Shown: positions 51,828 to 61,718, counted from the stretch's first letter. The stretch is DNA of 64,000 nucleotides from Jeotgalibaca ciconiae (GCF_003955755.1 NZ_CP034465.1:434001-498000), one strand, 5' to 3'. Program-made: numbers and translations. The notes: a model not told the origin generated them from the sequence alone.

Positions 51828-52451
51828 TCATGTTTGTATATAATGCCGGAAAACACGCTTCATCAAAAAGCTGATTCCATAAGAAACTAAAGAAAAACCA
51901 CCTAGCACTAAAAGTAAACCATACCCAGTGACACGTGGATAAAACATGATGGCAATAACTGTTCCACCGATAATCACTAAAGAAAGTAATGTTGTAAAAA
52001 GATGTCTGATAGACATAAGAAATGCATTCTTTATCGTTTCTCCAATCGTATTTTCAAACTTAGCTTGCAAGTAAAACAAATAGATGAGGATCATTGAGAA
52101 TATGACAATAAAAACATATAAGAACGCACGTAAAATGGAAGCAATGTTGGTGTCAATCATATTTTCAATGACAATATACCATGCAAAGAAAACAGCATTC
52201 ATTCCAAAAACAATAGCCCATAATCCTGTGGCCTGTTTAAAATTCTCCTTAAAAGACTCAAAAAAACTTTTAAAAATAGACAGTTGTTTTCCTTCAGACA
52301 TTTGCAAAGTCACATGATTCATGGCAGTTAGTGACGCCCCAAATGTTACTATAGGCAAAGAAAATAGAATAAACAGAAAATTTACTAACATTAAATCTGC
52401 AATATTTGTTAAAAGTTTATTCAAGGGTGAGTTTATATCAAAAAATTTCAT
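51828..52451 (-). CDS. DUF624 (YesL-like) membrane protein
   Basis: 207 residues from the ATG at 52451; AAGGAG eight bases upstream fits this start better than the ATG two codons earlier. FFDINSPLNKLLTNIADLMLVNFLFILFSLPIVTFGAS is the classic YesL opening, with five to six membrane segments overall. Third such gene in the window. It ends the importer 3 unit, behind a hairpin that follows the binding-protein gene. Confidence 0.88.
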   Translation of the reverse strand: MKFFDINSPLNKLLTNIADLMLVNFLFILFSLPIVTFGASLTAMNHVTLQMSEGKQLSIFKSFFESFKENFKQATGLWAIVFGMNAVFFAWYIVIENMIDTNIASILRAFLYVFIVIFSMILIYLFYLQAKFENTIGETIKNAFLMSIRHLFTTLLSLVIIGGTVIAIMFYPRVTGYGLLLVLGGFSLVSYGISFLMKRVFRHYIQT

Positions 52452-52484
52452 TGTCATTGCTCCTTAAAATCTATCAATAAGAAA

Positions 52485-52511
52485 ATGAGGTTGGAGTATC
52501 TTCAACCTCAT
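52485..52511 (-). terminator. hairpin between the importer 3 binding-protein and YesL genes
   Basis: ATGAGGTTG pairs with CAACCTCAT across a 9-base loop; TTTTCTT follows on the minus strand. Probably a partial terminator lowering YesL expression relative to the binding protein. Confidence 0.6.
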
Positions 52512-52522
52512 CCAATTGTATC

Positions 52523-54103
52523 TTATTTTAAGTCATGTTGTTCAACAAATGTATCCATATCTGCTTGAAGAGAAGTTAATACTTCATCGTAACCTGCCGA
52601 TTTCAATTCTTCACGCATTTTATCAATTTCGGCAGAAGGATCTTCAAATTTACCTGCTTGTAACTGAGGCATATATGTCGATAATACATTTGCCATCGCC
52701 GATTGACTTGATTCGATTGCATCTTTGTTAAAAATCAGGTTTTCAAAAGGATAGTCATACGCAAATTCATCTAAGGCACTATAGATTTCATCTTTATTTG
52801 GTGCATCCGTTGTCTTGTCTAATTCAAAGTTATCCATACGCCCTGCCCAGAAGTTTGAACCCAAACTATCTGTGGATGGATCATATCCTTCTGGGTAATC
52901 AAGATTACCATCTTCTGTAACGATATAATCTGTCCCTTCAATTCCATAATTGATTAAACGATAGCACTCTTCATCATTACGCAATAAATCGTACACTTGT
53001 AAGGCTTTTTCAGGATTTTTCGAAGAAGCACTTACCGCCAAAGCACCATGTGTTTTCAAGTCTTTACCAATATTATTGTTTTCTTGACCGATGGCATACA
53101 TCTTTGGATCAGAACCCGGTTGTTTTGTATTCATATTATAAACGATTTGGCCAATATAAGTTTGTGTATGATGTTGGTCTACAGCTGCTTGTCCGCTATA
53201 GAACAATTCACGAGAATCACCAGTGAAATTCAAAACATCTTCACGCCATACGCCCATATCATTCCAGTTTTTAATTTCCTCGGCAGCTTCTTTTAATGAA
53301 TTCCCTTCCATCAAGTAAGAAGTTACCGTGTAAGGATCACTCGCTTCTGTCTGCCACATTTCATAGTTCCCAACGTTTATACCGATAAGATTACGATAGT
53401 CATAGTTTCCGCGAACATAGGCATCAATTCCTGCCCCAGGTGCATTCGTTTCCCAAGGAACTACGCCATCTTTATTCTCTAATACGTATTCAAAATAAGC
53501 TGTTAAATCATCAAATTTTGTTATTTCACCATTAGGAAGTCCCGCTTCTGTTGCCCAATCTCCCCGGTAGAAGAAGCCATGATTCGTGTATTGTTTATAA
53601 TTATCCTCTGGAATAAAATAGATATTTCCATCTTCTAGTTTAGTTAAATCCCAATCTCCAAACTCAGAAACTTGCTCCCAAGTTTTTGGCGCATTTTCCT
53701 TCAGCATTTCTTCTGTTAACGGTAAGAATGCCCCTTTTTGTGCATTTTCCCATCCATATAACCAATCCGTTGCTGTTGTAATTAAATCAATCGAACCATC
53801 TCCGCTTAACAACTCCACATTGTATTGCGTTTGCCAATCTGCCCATTCAACATAGTGTAAATCTAATGTTGCATTGACTTTTTCTTCCAATTTACCATTT
53901 AACTCTTCCAGCATACTTTCTAGCCTACCATTATTAGGTTTATCGCCTAGAACGAGCATGGTAATTTCTTCAGTACGGTCGTTGCTTCCTGCTTCTCCAG
54001 CACTACTACCACCAGAACAGCCCGCTAAAACTGCCGTAGCCAACCCCGTTAGCATCAAACCGCTTGCTGCTTTTCTTATAATCTTTTTATTCATCTTGTT
54101 CAT
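52523..54103 (-). CDS. ABC importer substrate-binding lipoprotein (importer 3)
   Basis: 526 residues. Signal with twin basic start and lipobox VLAGCSG (Cys29). Large family 1 binding protein of the LplA/YtcQ kind, unlike the smaller one of importer 2; WADWQTQYNVELLSGDGSIDL and NNGRLESMLEELN are visible in the first lobe. AGGAGG before the ATG. It follows the permease pair by 40 bp. Sugar unknown; the YteP/YtcP-like permeases point to plant-polysaccharide oligosaccharides. Confidence 0.9.
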   Translation of the reverse strand: MNKMNKKIIRKAASGLMLTGLATAVLAGCSGGSSAGEAGSNDRTEEITMLVLGDKPNNGRLESMLEELNGKLEEKVNATLDLHYVEWADWQTQYNVELLSGDGSIDLITTATDWLYGWENAQKGAFLPLTEEMLKENAPKTWEQVSEFGDWDLTKLEDGNIYFIPEDNYKQYTNHGFFYRGDWATEAGLPNGEITKFDDLTAYFEYVLENKDGVVPWETNAPGAGIDAYVRGNYDYRNLIGINVGNYEMWQTEASDPYTVTSYLMEGNSLKEAAEEIKNWNDMGVWREDVLNFTGDSRELFYSGQAAVDQHHTQTYIGQIVYNMNTKQPGSDPKMYAIGQENNNIGKDLKTHGALAVSASSKNPEKALQVYDLLRNDEECYRLINYGIEGTDYIVTEDGNLDYPEGYDPSTDSLGSNFWAGRMDNFELDKTTDAPNKDEIYSALDEFAYDYPFENLIFNKDAIESSQSAMANVLSTYMPQLQAGKFEDPSAEIDKMREELKSAGYDEVLTSLQADMDTFVEQHDLK

Positions 54104-54143
54104 TTTTTTACCCTCCTAAAATTATATGATTTTTCATAATTTC

Positions 54144-55055
54144 CTAACCTTTAACAGCCCCAACTGTAATACCTGAGATAAAGTATTTTTGTACAAATGG
54201 GTATAAGAAAATGATTGGACCTGTAGCTACAACAGCGGTTGCCATCTTCAAGGTATTCGAAGGCAATTGCGTCACAGTTACATTGGCACCTGCGACAGAG
54301 TTTCTCAGTGCATTCGCTGTATTGATAATATTGTATAAATAATATTGTAATGGCTTATAAGTGACTGATGAGCCTAAATAAAGTGAAGATAAATACCATT
54401 CATTCCAATAACCTAACGCTAGGAAAAGACCTACTGTTGCTAATGCCGGTTTTAACATGGGTAAAACTAGCTGATAAAAGATCCTGAAATCTCCTGCACC
54501 ATCGATTTTTCCAGATTCAACGATTTCAAAAGGAATAGATTTTGCAAAATTTTTCATCAAGATAATCAACCAAGGCGACATCAATAGTTGAAGTAAAACC
54601 GCTAAATAGCTTCCTTTCAAACCTAGATAGCGCGATACCCAGATATAGCTTGGTGCCATCCCTGCAGAGAATAAAGTTGTGAAGTAGATAAAAAATGAAA
54701 GGCTATTTCTAAAAGGAAAATCTTTTCGTTGTAAAGCATAACCAGTCATCGAAATAATGAATAAACCGATAATCGTACCAACGGTTGTTAAACCGATTGT
54801 TACTGCATATGAACCTAAGATCATCTTAGGAAAACGAAATACGAAACTATAGGCATCTAGAGTAAATCCTTTAGGTAGTAATCCGAAACCTTCTTTTGCA
54901 ATAATCGCCTCTGTACTGAAAGATGCAGAAATAATCAAAACAAAAGGAAGTGCACACAAAATAGTAAAGGCAATTACCAATGTATAAGAAATAACTTTTA
55001 AAACTTTACCAGATGTATCGATTTTTACTTTCTTACCAATTCTCTTTTTTTCCAT
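54144..55055 (-). CDS. ABC sugar permease (LplC/YtcP-like, importer 3)
   Basis: 303 residues, six membrane segments. The EAA region is altered (ESGKIDGAGDFRIFYQLVLP, about 186-205, with Glu-Ser in place of Glu-Ala-Ala). The C terminus ends KYFISGITVGAVKG as in this subgroup. AGGAGG precedes the ATG, 12 bp behind the other permease. Confidence 0.92.
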   Translation of the reverse strand: MEKKRIGKKVKIDTSGKVLKVISYTLVIAFTILCALPFVLIISASFSTEAIIAKEGFGLLPKGFTLDAYSFVFRFPKMILGSYAVTIGLTTVGTIIGLFIISMTGYALQRKDFPFRNSLSFFIYFTTLFSAGMAPSYIWVSRYLGLKGSYLAVLLQLLMSPWLIILMKNFAKSIPFEIVESGKIDGAGDFRIFYQLVLPMLKPALATVGLFLALGYWNEWYLSSLYLGSSVTYKPLQYYLYNIINTANALRNSVAGANVTVTQLPSNTLKMATAVVATGPIIFLYPFVQKYFISGITVGAVKG

Positions 55056-55067
55056 TTTGATAACCTC

Positions 55068-56045
55068 CTAAAACAGTGCGTAATCTTTATTGATTTTACG
55101 AACTATCCAGTTACTTAACATAACCAATGCAAAACCAAATATTGACTGGTAAAGTCCCACGGCTGTGGAAGCAGTGAAATTATTTTGAGACATCATCATA
55201 CGATAAACAGACGTTTCGATAATATCCGTTGTTGCATATAACTGAGAATTGTTACCGATTAAATTCCAAAATAATCCAAAGTTACCTTTCATGATCCCCC
55301 CTAGAGAGAATAGGAATAAAATGACGAAAGTTGGTTTCAGATTAGGCAAAATCACGTGCCGAATTCGTTGCCAACTAGTTGCCCCATCAACTTGTGCAGC
55401 TTCAATCATACTGTTATCGATACCCATAATTGCTGCGAAGTAAACAATTGAACCGTATCCTGTAGATTGCCATAGTTGACTGAAGATAATAATAAATGGC
55501 CAAGCCCCTGCCATGCTGTAAATTTTCAGTGGATTACCACCAGATTCTCGAATAATCGTATTTAGCACTCCAGTATCATAATTTAAAATGTTAAATGCGA
55601 TTGCTCCGATTAATACAGCAGAAATAAAGTATGGTAAGAACATCAACGTTTGCGATACTTTTTTAAAATATTTGTTATGAATCTCATTCAACATTAGCGC
55701 AATAGTAATTTGTAGCACATTTCCTAAACCAATAAATGCAATGTTGTATAATACGGTATTGCGCGTTAAATTCCAAAGCTGACCGGACTTAATCAAAAAT
55801 TGAAAATTTTTCATTCCAACGAAAGGACTTCCAAAAATACCATCACGAAAATTAAAATTAGTAAATGCGATATAGTTACCAGGCATTGGTGCATAAGCAA
55901 ATACCAAAAAGAAAATGATTGCTGGCAAACACATAATTATCAGTGTTCGACTTTCTTTAACTTTGGTAAAAAAGCCTTTCTTTTCGGTTGATTTCTCTTT
56001 TTTCTTTTTACTGGGAAAAGTATTTTCTCTTGCAATCTTCTCCAT
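55068..56045 (-). CDS. ABC sugar permease (LplB/YteP-like, importer 3)
   Basis: 325 residues with a 30-residue basic N-terminal tail and six membrane segments. EAA loop EAAQVDGATSWQRIRHVILP (about 214-233); PAIIFFLVFAYAPMPGNYIAF at the first segment is typical of the subgroup. First gene of the importer 3 unit. AAGGAAGAG precedes the ATG. Confidence 0.92.
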   Translation of the reverse strand: MEKIARENTFPSKKKKEKSTEKKGFFTKVKESRTLIIMCLPAIIFFLVFAYAPMPGNYIAFTNFNFRDGIFGSPFVGMKNFQFLIKSGQLWNLTRNTVLYNIAFIGLGNVLQITIALMLNEIHNKYFKKVSQTLMFLPYFISAVLIGAIAFNILNYDTGVLNTIIRESGGNPLKIYSMAGAWPFIIIFSQLWQSTGYGSIVYFAAIMGIDNSMIEAAQVDGATSWQRIRHVILPNLKPTFVILFLFSLGGIMKGNFGLFWNLIGNNSQLYATTDIIETSVYRMMMSQNNFTASTAVGLYQSIFGFALVMLSNWIVRKINKDYALF

Positions 56046-56220
56046 AGCTTCTCTTCCTTTCCATCCGAAATTTAATTCCTCTACCTAAAAAATATTGGTT
56101 CAAGCCTACTTTGTATACGGTTACATTACTTCCCTCTCTGACATGCTGAAATTTTTAAATTTGCTTTACTTTTTCAGAGACTCTTTGCATGCTTTAAATT
56201 GTTTCTTCATTATTGATTAT

Positions 56221-56264
56221 ATAATATCAAAACGAAATATAAATTGTCAACGTAATAATTAACG
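56221..56264 (-). promoter_or_regulatory. promoter region of importer 3 unit
   Basis: Minus strand: -35 TTGACA (56245-56250), 18 bp, -10 TATTAT (56221-56226). Directly upstream lies CGTAATAATTAACG (56251-56264), an imperfect palindrome that shares ACGTTA wording with the candidate operators at 41324 and 60195. The rest of the gap between 56046 and 56398 shows no gene. Confidence 0.55.
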
Positions 56265-56398
56265 CAAATGATAAATTAATAATATTTATCTGTCTTTAGT
56301 AATCAACAAAGGAAACGAATAGGCTTTTTTGTTGGTTAAATTTTCACCTTACAATAACATAGTATTTTTTTGACTTTTGATTTATTAGTTGGAAAATA

Positions 56399-56870
56399 TT
56401 AACAGAATAGAAATAGTCGCTTTTCATCTAATTTAATTCCGTGATAATTTTTTCCAGTTTTATTATCTTCCTCAATATAATTTTCAAACCGTTTTAGCAA
56501 TTGGCTTTTAAGATGTTGCTTGGAATTATAGCGAATCAAGTCCAAATGATTTAATACCCCTGTATGAATAGATACCTCTGGAAATATTGCGGTCAATGTA
56601 AAAGGGTGTGAAGAATCCTTTGCTTGGGCAATCTCAATTAGTTTTTTTGCAATTGTTGATACCAACGCGGATCTAGTCGATTTCGTATCAATCACATTTC
56701 CTGAACCTATTTTATGCCAATCAGGAGAAAATCCTACATCCTCTTCATGTTTTGGGGATATTCATTATGACCTTGCCACCATTTCTTTTAAGAGTTTTTT
56801 ACGTTCATCGAAAGCTTCATCATAGACATAGAGCTTACCCTTATATTTATGGATGTATTGTAATTAAAAT
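56399..56870 (-). pseudogene. remnant of an unidentified gene
   Basis: Two minus-strand frames appear to continue one another: KLYVYDEAFDERKKLLKEMV (about 56840-56770), a stop and frame change, then GFSPDWHKIGSGNVIDTKSTRS joined to a 98-residue open stretch ending HGIKLDEKRLFLFC (56399). No ribosome site or start fits the open stretch. It therefore looks like the 3' half of a broken gene. I do not recognise the family; the continuity across the break is my reading and not certain. Confidence 0.5.
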
Positions 56871-56945
56871 AACAACATTGCAAACAAGGTAATTAAACAC
56901 ATTATAAATTTATTTAATCAATTATTTTTATCATTAGTAGAAAAA

Positions 56946-56978
56946 CAATCGATTCTCCTAGACAGAAGAAAACGATTG
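56946..56978 (-). terminator. terminator of the GH50-like gene
   Basis: CAATCG and CGATTG close a stem with further partial pairing (TTTTC/GAGAA), followed by TTTTTCTAC on the minus strand, 10 bp behind the stop. Confidence 0.6.
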
Positions 56979-56988
56979 CATTAAATCA

Positions 56989-58998
56989 TTAATAACCAAT
57001 CATTGGGATTATTTGAGGCATTTGATCGAATGCTTCCACCTCTCCATTTTTCACTTGATATAGAATTTCGGAAGTTTTCCTAACTTCCTTAAATAATGTT
57101 TCATGCGGCTGCATACAAACATCAATCATCCCAATTTGATAATTTTCCCCATCAAATCTCCCCAGACAAAACTGATCGTTATATTGGAACCAATGGGCAC
57201 CAACACCGTATGGGTGAGCAGCAACTTTTTCAACATACAACCGCCATAATACCCCTCGTTCCATTTGGTTTTTTACACCTTTTAAACCCGTAGCAGGCAG
57301 ACCTCGATCCAGTGCTCCTCCATGAAACTCCCCAATCATAATCGGTAAATCAACCCCGGATTCCTTAACAAAATCCATTTCGGATGTCGGATCAAAAGCA
57401 TAACAGTTCAAAGAAAAGACATCGAAATATTCCCAACCAACCATCATATCTCGATTTTTAGCTTCTGACCAGCGAAGCCCTAGATTCAAATGATTCTCAT
57501 CAACCTGACGACAAGCAAGTGATGGAACCTTGATATATTCGCGAATCAGAAAAGTTGAGTATTCTCGTAAATCAGATTCAGAAGAAGGATAACGGGTCAG
57601 ACAATCTTCAATACTTTTTTGCAAATCTTTAAAAACAGAAAATTCACTGTTCCAGCTCTTGTTTAAATTATCAATTGTCTGATAGCGTTCCTTTAGAAAA
57701 GTTATTAAACCTTGACGACAGTATGTATCGCCTGGATAATGCAGTACTTCATTAGCGATACACAGATTCGGAACAAAATTAAATTCTGGTTCATTTCGTA
57801 AAAAATAGCCAATCAACCAATTATCTGTTCTCCATTCAGCTAACTGTTGAGCGAATACTTCGCTCTTTTCTTTATATTCTGGCGACAGTACGTCCGGAAA
57901 ATCTCTAAAAATCAAGGTATCAGTTAACGGGAATTCAGACATTTCTCGAACATAAGGCAATTTGCTCTTTTCATTGTTCACATCAAGATTGGGGAAATTC
58001 CCTTGTGTGTTGATTCCATTACTCATCAAAATGTGATAAGAAATCTCTTTCCATTTTTCATACCAGTTTTCTCCATACACCTGATACATATTAGATTGAA
58101 GAAAATTGAAGTTTTTAAATTCTTCCGCTTCCATATAAGGAGTGCGTTGTATTCGTCCCTTTGAATAAAATTGACCAAATTCTTCGTCTTCTTCATCAGG
58201 CAACCAATCACAAAATTTTTCTAAATGATCAATTCGATAAGTATCTCCCGGACGAATCCCACAAGGACCCAAAGAGAAATATTCATATCCCTCTGGATCT
58301 ACTAAATGCCAGCGCCCGTCATCTGTCTTTATTCGAGAAAAGTATCCTGTCCCTTCCTTTAATTTACGACTACTATCCCCTCCCCAGCGATTCCAAGCAG
58401 GAAATGGATAAGCTCCTGCTCCTTCTTGTGCTTTCATATTCACTTCTAATTCGTTAAAGGAATGAATTTTTCCAAACCATTCTTTAGGTTTCCACTGCCC
58501 AAACTCATCGACTAATTTTAAATCCGGTAAAGGATAATCTTCTGGCTTGGTATCCGACAAATAGAAATCTTCGAAACGAACTTTGATATCATGGAAAGCC
58601 TTTTCCATTCCCAATTCAACTCGGTCTACTTCTTGTAAATTCGTTCTATTTCCATGTACCACTAATTTCAATAGACCAGGAGTTCGATTAGTATAAATCG
58701 TTCGAGCATCCAACAAGTCTAGATCAAAACAAACCAATGTTTTGACTTTAGGCAACAATCCAAATCGCATCGTGAGGCGTTCTTTGGATTCATTAGGCAA
58801 ATAAAACCTCAACATCAATGCTACTGCATGGTCCTCTAACACTTCAATATATCCTATCAGATATCTCTTATGAGCTTCTTTAAGACCTTCTAATGTAATA
58901 CCACCTCCTGATTTACTAAGAAGACTCTCTATAAGCTTAGAAGTAACATTCAATATCTCTGCTTCTCTTGCTTTCGACTTTGTAAAATCAATCTTCAT
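56989..58998 (-). CDS. clan GH-A glycoside hydrolase, GH50/agarase-like (paralog 2)
   Basis: 669 residues. Same architecture as the enzyme at 16000: beta-rich N-terminal third, FGQWKPKEWFGK linker, DDGRWHLVDPEGYEYFSLG barrel start, probable catalytic Glu403 in LRNEPEF and Glu557 in IGEFHGGALDRG, again 154 residues apart. FDVFSLNCYAFDP and CLGRFDGENYQIGM are also shared. No signal peptide. Its ATG overlaps the 3' end of the upstream GH43 by 11 bp, so the two enzymes are made together and probably act on the same oligosaccharide. The longer N-terminal part distinguishes it from paralog 1. Confidence 0.75.
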   Translation of the reverse strand: MKIDFTKSKAREAEILNVTSKLIESLLSKSGGGITLEGLKEAHKRYLIGYIEVLEDHAVALMLRFYLPNESKERLTMRFGLLPKVKTLVCFDLDLLDARTIYTNRTPGLLKLVVHGNRTNLQEVDRVELGMEKAFHDIKVRFEDFYLSDTKPEDYPLPDLKLVDEFGQWKPKEWFGKIHSFNELEVNMKAQEGAGAYPFPAWNRWGGDSSRKLKEGTGYFSRIKTDDGRWHLVDPEGYEYFSLGPCGIRPGDTYRIDHLEKFCDWLPDEEDEEFGQFYSKGRIQRTPYMEAEEFKNFNFLQSNMYQVYGENWYEKWKEISYHILMSNGINTQGNFPNLDVNNEKSKLPYVREMSEFPLTDTLIFRDFPDVLSPEYKEKSEVFAQQLAEWRTDNWLIGYFLRNEPEFNFVPNLCIANEVLHYPGDTYCRQGLITFLKERYQTIDNLNKSWNSEFSVFKDLQKSIEDCLTRYPSSESDLREYSTFLIREYIKVPSLACRQVDENHLNLGLRWSEAKNRDMMVGWEYFDVFSLNCYAFDPTSEMDFVKESGVDLPIMIGEFHGGALDRGLPATGLKGVKNQMERGVLWRLYVEKVAAHPYGVGAHWFQYNDQFCLGRFDGENYQIGMIDVCMQPHETLFKEVRKTSEILYQVKNGEVEAFDQMPQIIPMIGY

Positions 58999-60100
58999 TT
59001 TCTTCCCTCCATGATTTTGATACGTTATAGTTTTGATATACTCGTTGATACTCTTCCTCTGTTAACGAAATGATCGAACCATGTCGTGGTTTCTCACCTT
59101 TACTGTTTTGAGGTAACCCATTCCTTAATTTGTCCGAGACTGGTATCCAACTATTGGAAGCTTCGATATTTTTTGAAGCAAATCCAATATAATGATCTGG
59201 CCCACCATGATAAGACGGTTGATCAATAAATAAGAACCACCGATGCCCATTAACATCCTCTTCATTCGCATAAAAAACACACGCCCCTTCACCGGAAGTA
59301 AATAATTTTCCTTCACCATTAGGTAATCCTACTGCAATTTTTTCACCAAGCGTACACCATTCATTTTCTGATGCGTCTTTCGCAGCATAACTCTCTCCAA
59401 TAACAGATGCGAATATATTTTTCGTTCGATCTAAACGAATTGTCATTGTTTCTTCTTCTTTCATAAATCGATAATACCAATCGCCTTCTTTAACAACCGA
59501 TGCATCAATCGTCCCATGGCCTTTCCCTAAATTAACGTCAACCCAAATTTTAGGTTCGCTGAATGTTTGAAAATCTTTCGTTGTCACATAAATCAGTCGG
59601 TTATAATTCACTTCATTTCGCAGGACTGGATTTTCTTCGTCGTATAAATTCGAAGCCCAAAAGACAAGATATTGATTTGAGACACTATCCCAAAAGGCTT
59701 TAGGTGCCCACGTATTACCTACATATTTACTAGATACAAGTACGTGGCGTTGTTCCGACCAATGGATTAGATCCTTCGACTCAAAAATTTCAATATAACG
59801 TGATCCATTCACTTGTGCAGTCTCAAAACTACTATTTGGTCTTTGATATATTTTCAAATCTGTCGCAAGCAAATAAAATTTCTTATTATCGTGAGATCGC
59901 AATATGAAAGGATCTCTTAACCCTTTCTCTCCTTCTTTGGAATAAATAATTGCTTTACCCTCATTTAATGTATACCAATTCAATGCATCATTTCCTTTGG
60001 ATAGAGAAAGACTGATTGCTTCAGCTCCCTTTCCTTCTCCCGTAAAATAAGCCCATAAATATCCTTTCGCTTTCTTTGTATAAGGAGCAACTTGTTTCAT
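58988..60100 (-). CDS. GH43-type glycosidase (subfamily uncertain)
   Basis: 370 residues, no signal peptide. Propeller with base Asp63 in GLRDPFILRS, ESKDLIHWSEQR, NTWAPKAFWDSVSNQYLVFWAS, and GTIDASVVKEGDWYYRF. The opening (KGYLWAYFTGEGKGAEAISL) is the pattern of arabinosidase-type GH43 proteins that begin at a long N-terminal strand. Substrate may be an arabinose or galactose linkage. First gene of a two-gene unit with the GH50-like enzyme, with GGGAGGG before the ATG and a good promoter upstream. Confidence 0.82.
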   Translation of the reverse strand: MKQVAPYTKKAKGYLWAYFTGEGKGAEAISLSLSKGNDALNWYTLNEGKAIIYSKEGEKGLRDPFILRSHDNKKFYLLATDLKIYQRPNSSFETAQVNGSRYIEIFESKDLIHWSEQRHVLVSSKYVGNTWAPKAFWDSVSNQYLVFWASNLYDEENPVLRNEVNYNRLIYVTTKDFQTFSEPKIWVDVNLGKGHGTIDASVVKEGDWYYRFMKEEETMTIRLDRTKNIFASVIGESYAAKDASENEWCTLGEKIAVGLPNGEGKLFTSGEGACVFYANEEDVNGHRWFLFIDQPSYHGGPDHYIGFASKNIEASNSWIPVSDKLRNGLPQNSKGEKPRHGSIISLTEEEYQRVYQNYNVSKSWREENED

Positions 60101-60199
60101 TTACCTTCCCTCCCATTCTTTATACTTATATATTATTCATCAGAATAACATTTACCTATTTAAATCATAAAAGATTATCCTAATGAGAACTTTTACGTT

Positions 60200-60236
60200 A
60201 TTATACTAATATAAACTTCAGTTGTAAACGGTTTAT
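60200..60236 (-). promoter_or_regulatory. promoter and cre-like site of the GH43/GH50-like unit
   Basis: Minus strand: -35 TTTACA (60223-60228), 17 bp, -10 TATAAT (60200-60205). TGTAAACGGTTTAT (60223-60236) overlaps the -35 and fits the cre consensus at 12 of 14 positions. ACGTTATTATAC overlaps the -10 and recalls the wording of the candidate ArsR operators. Confidence 0.65.
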
Positions 60237-60301
60237 AAATTCTTATCTTTATTACTTTGATATTATAAACAAATAATAATTACCTTAAATGATAACTAAA
60301 A

Positions 60302-60326
60302 GAGACTGACCTAAAAGGTCAGTCTC
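60302..60326 (-). terminator. terminator of the second ArsR-like gene
   Basis: GAGACTGACCT pairs perfectly with AGGTCAGTCTC over a 3-base loop; CTTTTAGTT follows on the minus strand. The stem stands alone in an otherwise featureless gap (60237-60406). Confidence 0.82.
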
Positions 60327-60406
60327 CATTTCTAATTCTTAATTAAGGATATGATATGCAATAGAAGTTTCGAATCTAAACGACTTTAGTCCTATTCCAC
60401 CAAAAA

Positions 60407-61366
60407 TTACACAGATTCAACTGGTAATTCTGGAAGAAGCATATCATCTTCAAGGTTACTTTTTTCACTGTAGTAAAATTTAAAATCGATATTTGTTGGA
60501 TGATTCCCAAATTTATCTCCAAAAATCGTACATCCACCTACATGTTCCGCTTCTTCTTTTACTTCTATTTTAAAATTATACATGGTTTTATCCAAACTTA
60601 ATTCTTTCATACGAGCCCAAAGAGTTTGTTTCCCATTGATCCAAACTCCGTGATTCGTGATACGAATTTTCACTTCTGCTCCATATTGATTCATCGTAGA
60701 TTGCCACCAGTCAGGATTTAATTTCCCTTTAACATCTACATAGTCTCCTAACGATAGCCATGTTCCAATTTCCATCCCATTTAAAGTGAATGTAATATCA
60801 GATGGCCAATTATTATTACCCGTTGGAAACTCAGAAGACAATTCCATAGTTATTTCAATCATTTGCAAGCGATCCATATTTCCTAATGGATTTATCACTT
60901 TGTACTCCACAAAGCCCTTAGTAAACCATAAAATTGATGCTTCAGATCTTCTAGGATCTGCAAAGTATTTCGGCTCATCATAATCACCAATTTGTTCAGT
61001 TATGCTTGCTAACCCACAGGTAGGTTCGACATAAAAATCAACATATTGTCCAATTGGAACCGAAACATCATAAAACTCATAAGCAGGATAAACTTTTTCA
61101 GGGAAATTTATCTCAATTAAATCGACCTTCAAAATCGATTGTTTTTGCATCCCCGCTTTCCCAGGAATACGCTCTGTCTTGATAATTCCTGCTTTTTCAA
61201 GAATATTCACATGTTTCGCAGTAACTGGATTACTTAAATTCAATGCTTCCGCTAATTCTTTAACATTCATACGTTTTTTTGAAAGTAAATTAATAATAGC
61301 AATTCTTGTAGAGCTTGAAATAGCTTCAAAAACAGGTAGCGATTCTTCTGATAATGGAACTCTCAT
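60407..61366 (-). CDS. ArsR-type winged-helix regulator with a large C-terminal sensor domain (paralog 2)
   Basis: 319 residues, about half identical by eye to the regulator at 41494. Winged helix (1-75): IINLLSKKRMNVKELAEAL, NPVTAKHVNILEKAGIIKTERIPG. Sensor region: PTCGLA, DEPKYFADPRRSEASILWF, WPSDITFTLNGMEIGTW, KLNPDWW, ending with GCTIFGDKFGNH and a short acidic tail. AGGAG precedes the ATG. It is encoded just upstream of the GH43/GH50-like unit in the same direction, but behind a terminator, so it probably controls that unit from its own promoter. Confidence 0.8.
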   Translation of the reverse strand: MRVPLSEESLPVFEAISSSTRIAIINLLSKKRMNVKELAEALNLSNPVTAKHVNILEKAGIIKTERIPGKAGMQKQSILKVDLIEINFPEKVYPAYEFYDVSVPIGQYVDFYVEPTCGLASITEQIGDYDEPKYFADPRRSEASILWFTKGFVEYKVINPLGNMDRLQMIEITMELSSEFPTGNNNWPSDITFTLNGMEIGTWLSLGDYVDVKGKLNPDWWQSTMNQYGAEVKIRITNHGVWINGKQTLWARMKELSLDKTMYNFKIEVKEEAEHVGGCTIFGDKFGNHPTNIDFKFYYSEKSNLEDDMLLPELPVESV

Positions 61367-61417
61367 TATACACTGACTCCTTTGTATACCTAAATTATTT
61401 CTAGGTCTTTTTCTTTC

Positions 61418-61446
61418 TTTATATCCTTCTTCGCTAAAAATGTCAA
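61418..61446 (-). promoter_or_regulatory. promoter of the second ArsR-like gene
   Basis: Minus strand: -35 TTGACA (61441-61446), 17 bp, -10 TATAAA (61418-61423). Confidence 0.75.
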
Positions 61447-61471
61447 GAAATCTATTTATGCTATTTGCTAA

Positions 61472-61517
61472 TTATATAACTATTTTTTGAAAGATATCTT
61501 ACTATTTAGTTATATAA
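61472..61517. promoter_or_regulatory. inverted repeat upstream of the second ArsR-like gene
   Basis: TTATATAACTA (61472-61482) and TAGTTATATAA (61507-61517) are perfect 11-bp arms 24 bp apart. AGTTA-ATATA wording resembles the arms at 41324-41347. Between 61518 and 61718 nothing further is seen except A+T-rich sequence. Confidence 0.45.
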
Positions 61518-61718
61518 AAACAAAAACTAAATGAGAGAGGGACGCAAAAGTCTAGTGTATAGATAACAAGATAAGTTTTAAACTATTTTTTATTAAAAAT
61601 GAAACATTCTTTATCTTCTAATTTTTCTATTCAAAGTAAATAAAAATATCTCTTGAAGGAAATCATATACCTAAAAACTTCAAATTGAATACCTGTATCA
61701 ATAATCAATATATGTGCT

